From positions 1 to 39,636 of the forward strand of contig JAIRWK010000317.1 of NCBI GenBank assembly GCA_031268995.1: a stretch of DNA of 39,636 nt. Reading direction: 5' to 3'. Position numbers and translations under genes: made by a program. Under the pieces are notes generated by a model. It saw nothing but the letters and a program-made list of their open reading frames with translations. It had not been told where the DNA came from and did no database searches. The DNA is from Planctomycetaceae bacterium. GTDB taxonomy: Bacteria > Planctomycetota > Planctomycetia > Pirellulales > Thermoguttaceae. This document shows, in pieces, positions 27,231 to 36,013 of the stretch; the first letter of the stretch is position 1, and each line of letters begins with the position of its first letter.

Positions 27231-28139
27231 TTATTTCAACGGAACAAAAGTCCAATCAAATTGCTTGTCTGGTTGGATTGTGAGCAAACGAAATCCATAA
27301 GGACGCTTGTCGAAATTTTTGCTCGTCGTCTCGCCATTCAAAATAGTAATTTTGCCATGCTTGCGTTTCAACGTCTTATGCAAATGACCAGATAACCAAA
27401 TAATAACACCACTTTGCTCAAACTTCTCAAGTAACTCACCCCGCTTGATCTTAGGAATATTGTGATAATCGTCCTTCTCGTCAGCACTCGACACAAACGG
27501 CGGAATATGCGTAATCAAAATTATAGGTATACCGATGTCGGTATGGGCGGTAGGCTTCGCCCTTGAACAATCGCTTCGCGATGCTACGCTTGCGTCAGCT
27601 TCAGGAATTTCAAAACAGCTTGAGTATACATTGCCCCTCCTCGCCTTTTGCAAAGATTCACTCAATAACTTTTCATGCCGCTCAACCTCACCCGCCGGAG
27701 CCTTGCGCCACAGTTGAGAATTAGCAGATATTAACACCCAACCCTTGCACTCCAACGTATTAAAATCATTGCCAAAAATACGCCTATAACGCTCCAACCC
27801 CTCCGCCGTTACCGGATCTGGTAAATCATGATTGCCCGCAGTCAATAAAACCGGCGGCTTTAACTTGGCAATCTGCCCCTTAATCGCAACTACCTCCCGC
27901 TCACTCTTAATATCATTCACCATGTCCCCAGCAATAACCACAACATCCGGCGAAAGCTGATTGACTTGCCGAACCGCTTGCTCAAAACGCGCTAAATCCG
28001 CATCAAATCCACCCATCCCCAATTGCGGATCACACAAATGCACCACAACCAACTTCCCCAACTCCTCACAACACACCAACCGCTGATTAACAACAACACT
28101 CAAAAAAATAACTAACACAACCAAAATACACTTTTTCAT
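27231..28139 (-). CDS. calcineurin-like metallophosphoesterase, with in-frame repeat insertion
   Basis: 'VVVHLCDPQLG', 'DVVVIAGDMVND', 'LLTAGNHDLPDP', 'IILITHIPPF', 'IIWLSGHLHKT'; residues 'VYSSCFEIPEADASVASRSDCSRAKPTAHTDIGI' are encoded by a repeat copy. Confidence 0.9.
   Translation of the reverse strand: MKKCILVVLVIFLSVVVNQRLVCCEELGKLVVVHLCDPQLGMGGFDADLARFEQAVRQVNQLSPDVVVIAGDMVNDIKSEREVVAIKGQIAKLKPPVLLTAGNHDLPDPVTAEGLERYRRIFGNDFNTLECKGWVLISANSQLWRKAPAGEVERHEKLLSESLQKARRGNVYSSCFEIPEADASVASRSDCSRAKPTAHTDIGIPIILITHIPPFVSSADEKDDYHNIPKIKRGELLEKFEQSGVIIWLSGHLHKTLKRKHGKITILNGETTSKNFDKRPYGFRLLTIQPDKQFDWTFVPLK
27528..27628 (+). mobile_element. ~100-bp TA element, in frame inside the metallophosphoesterase gene
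   Basis: 'tataccgatgtcggtatgggcggtaggcttcgcccttgaacaatcgcttcgcgatgctacgcttgcgtcagcttcaggaatttcaaaacagcttgagtata'. Confidence 0.95.
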
Positions 28140-28275
28140 TTTTCTTTTTTAGGTTAAAGGAACATAAGAGACATTGGGGACAAAAAGGAAATGCGGGTTT
28201 GTTTTTTTAGGGCTTTTTAAAAACTCTTTCTAAAAGTTTTTGTGTGATTTTTTTGTTTTGGCGGAGGGGTGAGTA

Positions 28276-28378
28276 TATACTCAAGCTGTTTTGAAATTCC
28301 CGAAGCGGATCACGCAAGCGCAACAACGTGAAGCGGTTGCTCAAGGGCGAAGCCTATCGCCCTACCGGCTACGGTATA
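28276..28378 (-). mobile_element. ~100-bp TA element
   Basis: Full-length reverse copy abutting the nadB stop codon (28379-28381). Confidence 0.95.
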
Positions 28379-29998
28379 TCAGATTATTTCTTTGTTTACT
28401 ATGGTGGTGTGTTGGGCGTTGGGGGATTTTTGGGAGTAGTCTTCTCGGTTGTGGGCACCTCTCGTTTCACACCTTGATAACGCACCCTCAAGTATTAAAC
28501 GCGCGACAATAAGCATGTTCTGAACCTCCCAACCCGCAACATCCGAAAAATTTTGCGACAAAATATATCTTGACCATTGCAACGTGTCATCAAACGCAAC
28601 TCTCAAATTGTTGCCGTCCCTTATCACTCCCGCCGTCCGCCAAAGTAAACTCTTAAGCGAATTACCAATATCAGCTAAATCAATCCGCTCCGGCAACTGC
28701 AACGCCTGATCCATCGGCGGTAACGGCCTGCTTTCTATCGGTTCAACATCACAGTCGTTCGTCATCGTTTGGGCAATCCTTGACGCTCCACGCCCCGCCG
28801 ATTCGCCATACACCAACGATTCCAAAAGACTATTCGACGCAAGACGATTCGCACCATGCAACCCCGTACTCGAAACCTCACCCGCCGCCCATAAACCACT
28901 CAATGTCGTTCGACCCTCCATATCAACCAATACCCCGCCCATCGCAAAATGTGTACCCGGACGAACAGGTATCCTGTCCTTGCTCACATCAATTCCAAAA
29001 CGTTGGCAAGTCGCCGCAATACCCGGAAAACGAGAATAAATCCACTCCTTCGGTTTGTGCGTCAAATCAAGATACACATTCGACGCATTGGTCTTCTGCA
29101 AATGACGCACAATACTCAAACTGACAACATCACGCGGTGCTAAATCACCACGCGAATCATAATCACGCATAAACTCATAGCCACCCCGATCAACAAGCCG
29201 CGCCCCCTCACCACGCATCGCCTCCGAAATCAAACTGCGACTACTGCCCGCAATATATAAAACCGTCGGATGAAATTGAACAAACTCCATGTCCCTAATC
29301 TCAGCACCCGCACGAAACGCCATCGCAACACCATCACCAGTCGCAATCGAAGGATTAGTCGTCTCCCTATAAACTTGACCAATCCCACCACTCGCCAATA
29401 TCGTCTGCTTCGCCCAAATAAGCTCCTTCTCACTATGCCGCTTCCAATAAACTATCGCACCACGACAACTACCACCAAAAGTCAAAAGATCCAACGCAAA
29501 CGTGTCCTCCCAAATCCGAATGTTAGGACGCTTGCGCAACTCCACAATCAACGACCGCATTAACTCTCGCCCCGTCGAATCACCATTGGCATGCAATATC
29601 CGATCACGACAATGACCACCCTCACGACCAAGCATCATCTCACCACCACTAGCCCGATCAAACTTCGTACCAAACTCTATCAACTTGCGAATCTCAAAAG
29701 GTCCACGATTGACAACATGCTCAACCACAGACCTGTCACAAAGCTCGCCGCCCGCAATAATCGTGTCCTCAACATGCTCCCCAAACGTGTCCGACTCCGA
29801 CCAAACCGCCGCTATACCACCTTGCGCATTGACACTATTTGAATTGTCAAGCCCATCCTTGCAAACCAAAAGAACATTGAGAGAAGGATCAACCGCCAAC
29901 GCCGCACGACAACCCGCTAAACCACCGCCTACAACCAACACATCAGTAAAAAAATGCGGATGACGCTTAGGATGAAATGGAACAAGATACCTCAACAT
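28379..29998 (-). CDS. nadB: L-aspartate oxidase
   Basis: 'DVLVVGGGLAGCRAALAV', 'NSVNAQGGIAAVW', 'GEHVEDTIIAGGELCDRSVV', 'HFAMGGVLVDMEGRTTLSGLWAAGEVSSTGLHGANRLASNSLLE'. Confidence 0.95.
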   Translation of the reverse strand: MLRYLVPFHPKRHPHFFTDVLVVGGGLAGCRAALAVDPSLNVLLVCKDGLDNSNSVNAQGGIAAVWSESDTFGEHVEDTIIAGGELCDRSVVEHVVNRGPFEIRKLIEFGTKFDRASGGEMMLGREGGHCRDRILHANGDSTGRELMRSLIVELRKRPNIRIWEDTFALDLLTFGGSCRGAIVYWKRHSEKELIWAKQTILASGGIGQVYRETTNPSIATGDGVAMAFRAGAEIRDMEFVQFHPTVLYIAGSSRSLISEAMRGEGARLVDRGGYEFMRDYDSRGDLAPRDVVSLSIVRHLQKTNASNVYLDLTHKPKEWIYSRFPGIAATCQRFGIDVSKDRIPVRPGTHFAMGGVLVDMEGRTTLSGLWAAGEVSSTGLHGANRLASNSLLESLVYGESAGRGASRIAQTMTNDCDVEPIESRPLPPMDQALQLPERIDLADIGNSLKSLLWRTAGVIRDGNNLRVAFDDTLQWSRYILSQNFSDVAGWEVQNMLIVARLILEGALSRCETRGAHNREDYSQKSPNAQHTTIVNKEII

Positions 29999-30057
29999 AA
30001 CAAAATCTTTTTAAAATCAATTTTCCTACATGCGAAAAAATATAAAGGGGATTTTTT

Positions 30058-30122
30058 GTCACGAAAAACACGAAAAGGGGAATTTTAAAAAACTTTTCGT
30101 GTTTTTTTTAACTTTCGTGTTA
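30058..30122. repeat. 'cacgaaa' hairpin repeat
   Basis: 'cacgaaaaacacgaaaagg…cttttcgtgttttttttaactttcgtg'. Confidence 0.8.
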
Positions 30123-30212
30123 AAAAAATTTATTCAGGGAATTTTCAAAAAACCTTAACGAAAATGTAACCTCATTTTCACCTAATTTCCTGATTGTTAC
30201 ATACGTTTATGA

Positions 30213-32831
30213 TTATGCCATTTCGACGGTGTTTTCCAGATCGTCGAAGGTGGTGCCGGCGTGTCGAGTTGTGTTTGATGTGTTTTCTTCCCATACTTGG
30301 AATTTATTTACCGGCGAGGCGGAAAAAGAACCGGACATTTGACTCACCGCACCAACATCAACTATCAAACTAACCGTACCATCACCAAGAATCGTACAAC
30401 CGGAAAATCCATTCGCTTCGCCAATATAATCCGGTAAACCTTTGATCACCGTCTGTTGCTGCCCAATGATCTCGTCAACAAAAAACGCAAAAGAACGACC
30501 GCCATCCTCCGCAACTATCAAAATACCATCCTTCAACTTTTCCGCACCGGGCTTGCAAGCAAAAACATCATAAAGCCGAATTATCGGTACCATCTCCTCA
30601 CGTAACCGCAATATCTCACGACCTTCTGGCGTAACTGTAACTTGTTTCATTGTCGGCACTAAACTTTCGCGAATCGACAGCGTTGGAATCATATACTTGC
30701 CATCGCCAACCCTAACCAACATCGCATCCACTATTGCAAGCGTGAGCGGAATCCGAAGCGTAAACGTTGAACCGATTCCGGCTTTGCTCGAAATATCTAT
30801 GCGACCATTCAACTTTTCAATATTACGCTTGACAACATCCATCCCAACACCACGACCCGAAACATCCGTTACCTTGTCCGCCGTCGAAAAACCGGGTTCA
30901 AATATCAATTTGAAAATCCGATCATCGGACCAATCACGTACTTCACTGCCCGCAAGCCCCTTCTCCAACGCCTTCGCAATAATTTTTTCCTTGTTCAAAC
31001 CGCGACCGTCGTCCTTGATAATAATCCAAACCTCGCCGCCTTCGTGTCTTCCTTCAAGCGTTACCGTTCCCGTGTCCGACTTGCCCGTACCCACTCGCTC
31101 ATCCGGTAACTCAACTCCATGATCACAACTATTCCGCACAATATGAACCAACGGATCCGCAATCTGCTCAATCACCGTCTTGTCAACCTCCGTGTCCTCG
31201 CCAACAAGATTCAACTTAATACGTTTGCCCGTCTTCGTCGCAAGATCATGAACCAAACGAATCATTTTGCGGAAAGTCGCCGACAACGGAATCATCCGCA
31301 CCGACATCGCAACATCTTGCAAATCATCGCAAATCCTACGCAATTGATGTTTAGCGCGATTGTAATATTCGTCCTCAACATGTGCTACCGCAGGACAACG
31401 AGTAACCATCGACTCCGCAATCACAAGCTCACCAACAAGATTGATCAAAATATCAAGTTTGTGTAAATCGACACGAATATCTTGTTTTCCTTTTGAGGCG
31501 TTGCTTGTTGTTCCGCCGGTACCGCCGGTTACAGTTGGAGCGGCTGGGTGTTGCGGTACATTTCTTTCCGCAGGCAAAACGTCCGAAAGTTGCAACTGCG
31601 GCGGTGCTACCGGTTTAACTGGCGGAGTTGCGGGCGGAGTTGTCGGCGCGTCTGGAGTTCTGGCGGTATTGATTGCGGTTTGGGGCGGGAGTTGCGGGGT
31701 TGCGGAGGGCGGCGTTTGAGCGGGCGCGGCGGGTTGTGTGGTTGCCGTTGGAGTTGTTCCCATCAGAGAGCTTATTGTTTGGATGTGAGATTGCAAATCT
31801 TTAATTTTCGCCGAACCGCCTTCCTCTACATCTTTCGTTGCCTCCCTTAATACATCAACCATACCGAGTAATTTTGTAACAATGGTCGTGTCGGGTTTGA
31901 TTGTGCCGCTGCGTAAATTGTCGAGCAATGTCTCCATCGTATGACTCAAATGCTCCAAATCAATAAGCCCCATAAAACCACAGTTGCCCTTAAAACTATG
32001 CACATACCTAAACAAATCTTTAAGTGCTTCGGTGGGATCGGCAGTTGCTTCGTCTTGCACTAACAATAGAGCTTGTTCGGCGGCGTCGAGTTGTTCGGTT
32101 GCTTCTGCGACGAAACCGTGCCGCATTTCCGGCGAGAGTTGCAGGTTTGTCAACACCGCTTCTGCGGCTGTTACTATTTTTGTTACATCTTCAACAGGCG
32201 GCGAAGAAACCGAAGTCGGGGCAACGGTATCGTCCGGTTCAGTTACAGCGGCAAATTGCAATTCCGAAATTGGAACGGGGGTTCTTAACGGTTCGTCTTT
32301 TAGAATTTCAAAAGATAAATCATCAACTTCGGCAGTTTGGGGCGGCGTGGTGATTTCGTCGGTTGCGTTTGGGAAATTTCCACCAGCTGCGGACAATAAT
32401 TGTACTAGCTCGTTTTCGCCTACGGGTTCACCGGCAACATGTTTTTTCAGAACTGTAATGATAGCATTGGCAGGCGCATCGAATCCTTCGTCGTTGCCCG
32501 TGTCCGCAATATGGTCAAGCATTTCACGAAACAAATCAAGCACTCTGCAAAGAGTTGAGGTGATTTGTACGGTCAAGCTTAATTTACCATTGCGGATTTT
32601 ATCCAGCAACGTTTCCGCTTCGTGTGTAACGGAAACTACAGTTGCCAGAGCAAGAAATCCCGCTCCGCCTTTCATTGAGTGGAACAGGCGGAATACTGAA
32701 TTAATTAGTTCCGAATCAACTGCTCCGGCGGCACTTTCGCTGCCGTTATTGATTTCGATCAATGTGGGTTCTATTTCTTCGATGTATTCGCGAGCTTCTT
32801 GAACGAACTCCAAAATCAATGACATGTCCAT
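30213..32831 (-). CDS. cheA: CheA-type chemotaxis histidine kinase with two Hpt domains
   Basis: Hpt 'FRLFHSMKGGAGFLAL' and second Hpt 'FRYVHSFKGNCGFMGL'; HATPase 'HIVRNSCDHGVE', 'DDGRGLNKEKI', 'GRGVGMDVVKRNIEKLNG'; C-terminal CheW-like domain. Confidence 0.93.
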   Translation of the reverse strand: MDMSLILEFVQEAREYIEEIEPTLIEINNGSESAAGAVDSELINSVFRLFHSMKGGAGFLALATVVSVTHEAETLLDKIRNGKLSLTVQITSTLCRVLDLFREMLDHIADTGNDEGFDAPANAIITVLKKHVAGEPVGENELVQLLSAAGGNFPNATDEITTPPQTAEVDDLSFEILKDEPLRTPVPISELQFAAVTEPDDTVAPTSVSSPPVEDVTKIVTAAEAVLTNLQLSPEMRHGFVAEATEQLDAAEQALLLVQDEATADPTEALKDLFRYVHSFKGNCGFMGLIDLEHLSHTMETLLDNLRSGTIKPDTTIVTKLLGMVDVLREATKDVEEGGSAKIKDLQSHIQTISSLMGTTPTATTQPAAPAQTPPSATPQLPPQTAINTARTPDAPTTPPATPPVKPVAPPQLQLSDVLPAERNVPQHPAAPTVTGGTGGTTSNASKGKQDIRVDLHKLDILINLVGELVIAESMVTRCPAVAHVEDEYYNRAKHQLRRICDDLQDVAMSVRMIPLSATFRKMIRLVHDLATKTGKRIKLNLVGEDTEVDKTVIEQIADPLVHIVRNSCDHGVELPDERVGTGKSDTGTVTLEGRHEGGEVWIIIKDDGRGLNKEKIIAKALEKGLAGSEVRDWSDDRIFKLIFEPGFSTADKVTDVSGRGVGMDVVKRNIEKLNGRIDISSKAGIGSTFTLRIPLTLAIVDAMLVRVGDGKYMIPTLSIRESLVPTMKQVTVTPEGREILRLREEMVPIIRLYDVFACKPGAEKLKDGILIVAEDGGRSFAFFVDEIIGQQQTVIKGLPDYIGEANGFSGCTILGDGTVSLIVDVGAVSQMSGSFSASPVNKFQVWEENTSNTTRHAGTTFDDLENTVEMA

Positions 32832-32856
32832 CTAAATTTACCTTTGTATTAGCGGT

Positions 32857-33076
32857 TATACCGAAGCCGGTATGAGTGATAGGCAACAACCACGCTTTCA
32901 CGTTGTTATACTTGCCTAACGTTCTGCGTTGCTTGTTTATACCGACACCGGTATGGGCGGTAGGGTTCGCCCATGAACAACCGCTTCGCGATGCTACGCT
33001 TACGTGTTCAGCTTCGGGAATTTTAAAACAGCTTGAGTTTACCACAGCTTCGGGAATTTAAAAACAGTTTGGGTAT
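32857..33076 (+). mobile_element. diverged TA element (outer copy) interrupted by an inner copy
   Basis: Outer left part 32857-~32938 and right part ~33041-33076 ('ccacagcttcgggaatttaaaaacagtttgggtata'). Confidence 0.75.
32938..33041 (+). mobile_element. inner TA element nested in the outer copy
   Basis: 'tataccgacaccggtatgggcggtagggttcgcccatgaacaaccgcttcgcgatgctacgcttacgtgttcagcttcgggaattttaaaacagcttgagttta'. Confidence 0.9.
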
Positions 33077-33083
33077 AGTCCGG

Positions 33084-33185
33084 TATACCGTAGCCGGTAG
33101 GGCGATAGGCTTCGCCCTTGAACAACCGCTTCACGTTGTTGCGCTTGCGTGTTCAGCTTCAGGAATTTTAAAACAGCTTCAGTAT
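33084..33185 (+). mobile_element. ~100-bp TA element
   Basis: Full-length copy just downstream of the nested pair. Confidence 0.95.
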
Positions 33186-33496
33186 GTCCCTTCGCCCGTT
33201 ATCGACATATTATTTTTGAAACCAGTCAATTATACGCGAAAAATACGGTTACAACGGGCATACCCATTTTTTCGTTACAGTAATATCTATACTCTGCAAA
33301 AACGGAATTGATTATAACAAATATATTCACCAGAACAATCGCCCCAGTAAGATCGAAATATGACTTTTTAAAATCAGCACGCGGATAACGCGGACTATTA
33401 ATGCATCGCCCTCAAATAATTTTCCCAAAATAAAAAAGTGGCAAGTGGTGAGTGTCTAGGCGAAACTTCCCAATATCGGACACGTGTTAGCATAAA

Positions 33497-33605
33497 ACTA
33501 CCCCTAACCCTTTAAAAACCACCCCTAACCTCTACTTCGGAGGGGTTAGGGGTGATTCCCCTTAACTTTAGAGCATTAATGGTAATTTTATTTCAGGGCG
33601 ATGCC
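33497..33605. repeat. 'ctacccctaacc…ggttaggggtg' hairpin plus 'attaatggtaattttatttcagggcgatgcc' motif
   Basis: Related copy at 9769-9885; partial at 15693-15745; motif alone in reverse at 34198-34230 and 39494-39522. Confidence 0.75.
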
Positions 33606-33750
33606 CAAATCTGACCCACCACTTTCTTTGGAATCTGGTTATTTGCGTGCTGATTTTTTTAGGACGATTAGGGGGGGTTGTCAGGTTACGTTGTACTGAT
33701 AGAATGTTCGCTCTTTTGGATTAGCATTGGCTTGAAATTTGTGTTGTTTT

Positions 33751-33833
33751 GTACTCAAGCTGTTTTAAAATTCCGAAAGCTGAACGCGCAAATGCAACAT
33801 CGTGAAACACCGCCCATACCGGCTAGGTGTATA
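33751..33833 (-). repeat. internally deleted TA element
   Basis: 'gtactcaagctgttttaaaattccgaaagctgaacgcgcaaatgcaacatcgtgaaac|accgcccataccggctaggtgtata'. Confidence 0.85.
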
Positions 33834-33878
33834 ATTCAGTATAACTTCAACTCAGTCCCCAAAATAAGGTAAAATATA

Positions 33879-34193
33879 ATGTACGCAATTTTTGAGAAAG
33901 GAAATCATCAATTCAAAGCCGAAATAAATAAAAGGATCACCATTGATTATCAAGGCGAAATCGAACCCGGTACAGAAATCGAATTTGATAACGTACTACT
34001 GGTCAGCGACGATGAAAGCGTGAGGGTTGGTACGCCTAAATTGAATAACGCTAAAGTGATAGGTAAAGTTATTTCAACTGTGAAAGGTCCCAAATTAACG
34101 GTTGCGAAATTCCGCCGAAGGAAAAATTCTAAAAGAAAGACCGGACACAGACAGATTTTCACGCTAGTTGAAATAAACGAAATAGTCAGCTAA
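33879..34193 (+). CDS. rplU: 50S ribosomal protein L21
   Basis: 'MYAIFEKGNHQFKAEINKRITID…TPKLNNAKVIGKVISTVKGPKLTVAKFRRRKNSKRKTGHRQIFTLVEI'. Confidence 0.95.
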   Translation: MYAIFEKGNHQFKAEINKRITIDYQGEIEPGTEIEFDNVLLVSDDESVRVGTPKLNNAKVIGKVISTVKGPKLTVAKFRRRKNSKRKTGHRQIFTLVEINEIVS

Positions 34194-34422
34194 GATGTTG
34201 TCCTGAAATAAAATTACCGTTAGGCACTGCCCGAAAATATTTTTCCCTCAATTTCACAAAAAACACTGAAGCACAAGCGTGTATTGATTATTAATGGTAC
34301 ATTTATTCATCGGCGATGTCTTACTGCCCTAAAGGGATTGCTAAAAACTCATTTTAGTCCTGTAACGGTAGCGTCCTCGTTTCCGTTACAGGTGTTTTTT
34401 AGAGCCTCCCTAAAGGAAACTT

Positions 34423-34543
34423 CCTCAAGCCGCTTTAATTTCCGAAGTTGCGGTAAACCTGCAACGCATAGCGTTGGACAAGCGTAACAGCGAGAAGCGG
34501 TTGTTCAAGGGCGAAGTCTGTTGCATGTATTGACTTCGGTGTA
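34423..34543 (-). repeat. diverged TA element, variant subfamily
   Basis: Reverse complement contains 'gacttcgcccttgaacaaccgcttctcgctgttacgcttgtccaacgctatgcgttgcaggtttaccgcaacttcgg'. Confidence 0.8.
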
Positions 34544-34560
34544 GATTGTTATTGAGACCG

Positions 34561-35892
34561 ATGCCACAATATCCTTATAAGCCTTTTATCTGGGACGAGA
34601 GCGAAACTCTTTCGCGTGATGAAATTCGTGCGATTCAATTTGTTCGTTTGCGTGAATCGGTTCGTCGTTGTATGTCGATTCCGTTTTATCGCAAGAAGTT
34701 TGACGAAATGGGATTACAAGTTGAATCGATTGGTTCGGTTGATGATATTGTCAAGCTGCCGCTTACGACCAAATCTGATTTGCGGGACAGTTATCCGCTT
34801 GGTTTTCTTGCTGTGCCGCGTGAAAAAGTTGTCCGTTATCACGGTTCGACCGGCACTACCGGCAAACCTACGATTATGGCTTATACTCAAACGGATATAG
34901 AGTTATGGTCAAATCTTTGTGCGCGTTTTCTTGTTTCCGGCGGGTTGCAATCTCATCATACGGTTCAAGTTGCGTTTGGTTATGGTCTTTTTACGGGCGG
35001 TTTTGGCTTGCATTATGGGATTGAGCGGGTTGGTGCGGCGGTGGTTCCGGCGGCGGCGGGCAACACTAAACGGCAAATTATGTTGCTCAAAGACATACAA
35101 GCAGACGGGTTAGTTTGCACGCCAAGTTACGCTCTGACAATCGCGGAAGCAATTAGAGCGGAAAATGTTGACACTTCCGAGCTATCGCTCAAATTCGCTT
35201 TTCTAGGCGGCGAACCTTGGACGGAGCAAATGCGTGAATCGCTTGAAACAACTATAGATATAAAAAGTTCAAACAACTATGGGTTGAGCGAAGTGATGGG
35301 ACCGGGCGTGAGCGGCGAATGTCAAGCGAGGTCGGGAATGCATTTTCAAGAGGATCATTTTATTGTCGAGTGTATTGATCCTGATACGTTGCAACCGGTT
35401 CGGGAAGGTCAAGCGGGCGAGTTAGTTATTTCGTCGATTTCGCGCGAGGCGATGCCGATTTTGCGCTATCGGACGCGGGATATTGCGGTAATTTATTCCG
35501 GTCGTTGTGAATGCGGTCGGGAGACATTGCGGATGGGTCGGGTGATTGGGCGAAGTGATGACATGTTGATAATACGCGGAGTGAATATTTTCCCGTCGCA
35601 AATTGAGGAGGCGTTGCTTTCTATTGAGGGTGCTGCGCCGCATTACCAAATCATACTTGAGCGTCCGAAAACTCTTGATGAAGTGCGGGTTCGTGTCGAG
35701 TTGGACAAGAATTTACTTTCGGACAAAATGATTGACATGGTTCAACTAAAAACGCGAATCGAAGGGGCAATTCATCAAATTACAGGATTACATCTTCCCG
35801 TCGAATTATTGCCGCCAATGACTCTCGAAAGATATGAGGGCAAAGCTAAAAGAGTAATCGATAAAAGAAATATCGTTACAAATAATCTTTAG
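34561..35892 (+). CDS. phenylacetate-CoA ligase (PaaK)-like adenylate-forming enzyme
   Basis: 'RCMSIPFYRKKFDEMGL', 'YHGSTGTTGKPTIMAYTQTD', 'NNYGLSEVMGPGVSGEC', 'RYRTRDIAVIYSGRCECGRETLRMGRVIGRSDDMLIIRGVNIFPSQIEE'. Confidence 0.93.
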   Translation: MPQYPYKPFIWDESETLSRDEIRAIQFVRLRESVRRCMSIPFYRKKFDEMGLQVESIGSVDDIVKLPLTTKSDLRDSYPLGFLAVPREKVVRYHGSTGTTGKPTIMAYTQTDIELWSNLCARFLVSGGLQSHHTVQVAFGYGLFTGGFGLHYGIERVGAAVVPAAAGNTKRQIMLLKDIQADGLVCTPSYALTIAEAIRAENVDTSELSLKFAFLGGEPWTEQMRESLETTIDIKSSNNYGLSEVMGPGVSGECQARSGMHFQEDHFIVECIDPDTLQPVREGQAGELVISSISREAMPILRYRTRDIAVIYSGRCECGRETLRMGRVIGRSDDMLIIRGVNIFPSQIEEALLSIEGAAPHYQIILERPKTLDEVRVRVELDKNLLSDKMIDMVQLKTRIEGAIHQITGLHLPVELLPPMTLERYEGKAKRVIDKRNIVTNNL

Positions 35893-35901
35893 AAAACTTC
35901 T

Positions 35902-35970
35902 AAAAACCAACTGTAACGGAATCGTCCCGCTTCCGATTTCGGTAGCGGGGACGCTACTGTTGCAGAACTA
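35902..35970. repeat. 'aaccaactgtaac…gttgcagaacta' palindromic repeat
   Basis: Shares 'aaccaactgtaac…ggacgctactgttgcagaactaa' with 26452-26496; partial relative at 34362-34394. Confidence 0.75.
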
Positions 35971-36013
35971 AAAATACTTTTGCCAAAAAAATTTTTTGGA
36001 GGAAATTTATCTG

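Noticed and set aside
29270-29563. 97-aa plus-strand ORF opposite nadB
   Set aside because: Antisense to a clearly conserved nadB; R/N/T-rich shadow translation.
31984-32802. 272-aa plus-strand ORF opposite cheA
   Set aside because: Antisense to well-supported CheA; Ser/Ala-rich shadow translation.
32746-33311. ORFs 32746-33045, 32876-33061, 33033-33311 (e.g. 'AVGFAHEQPLRDATLTCSASGILKQLE')
   Set aside because: They are translations of the intergenic element cluster itself, with no host protein context; not called as genes.
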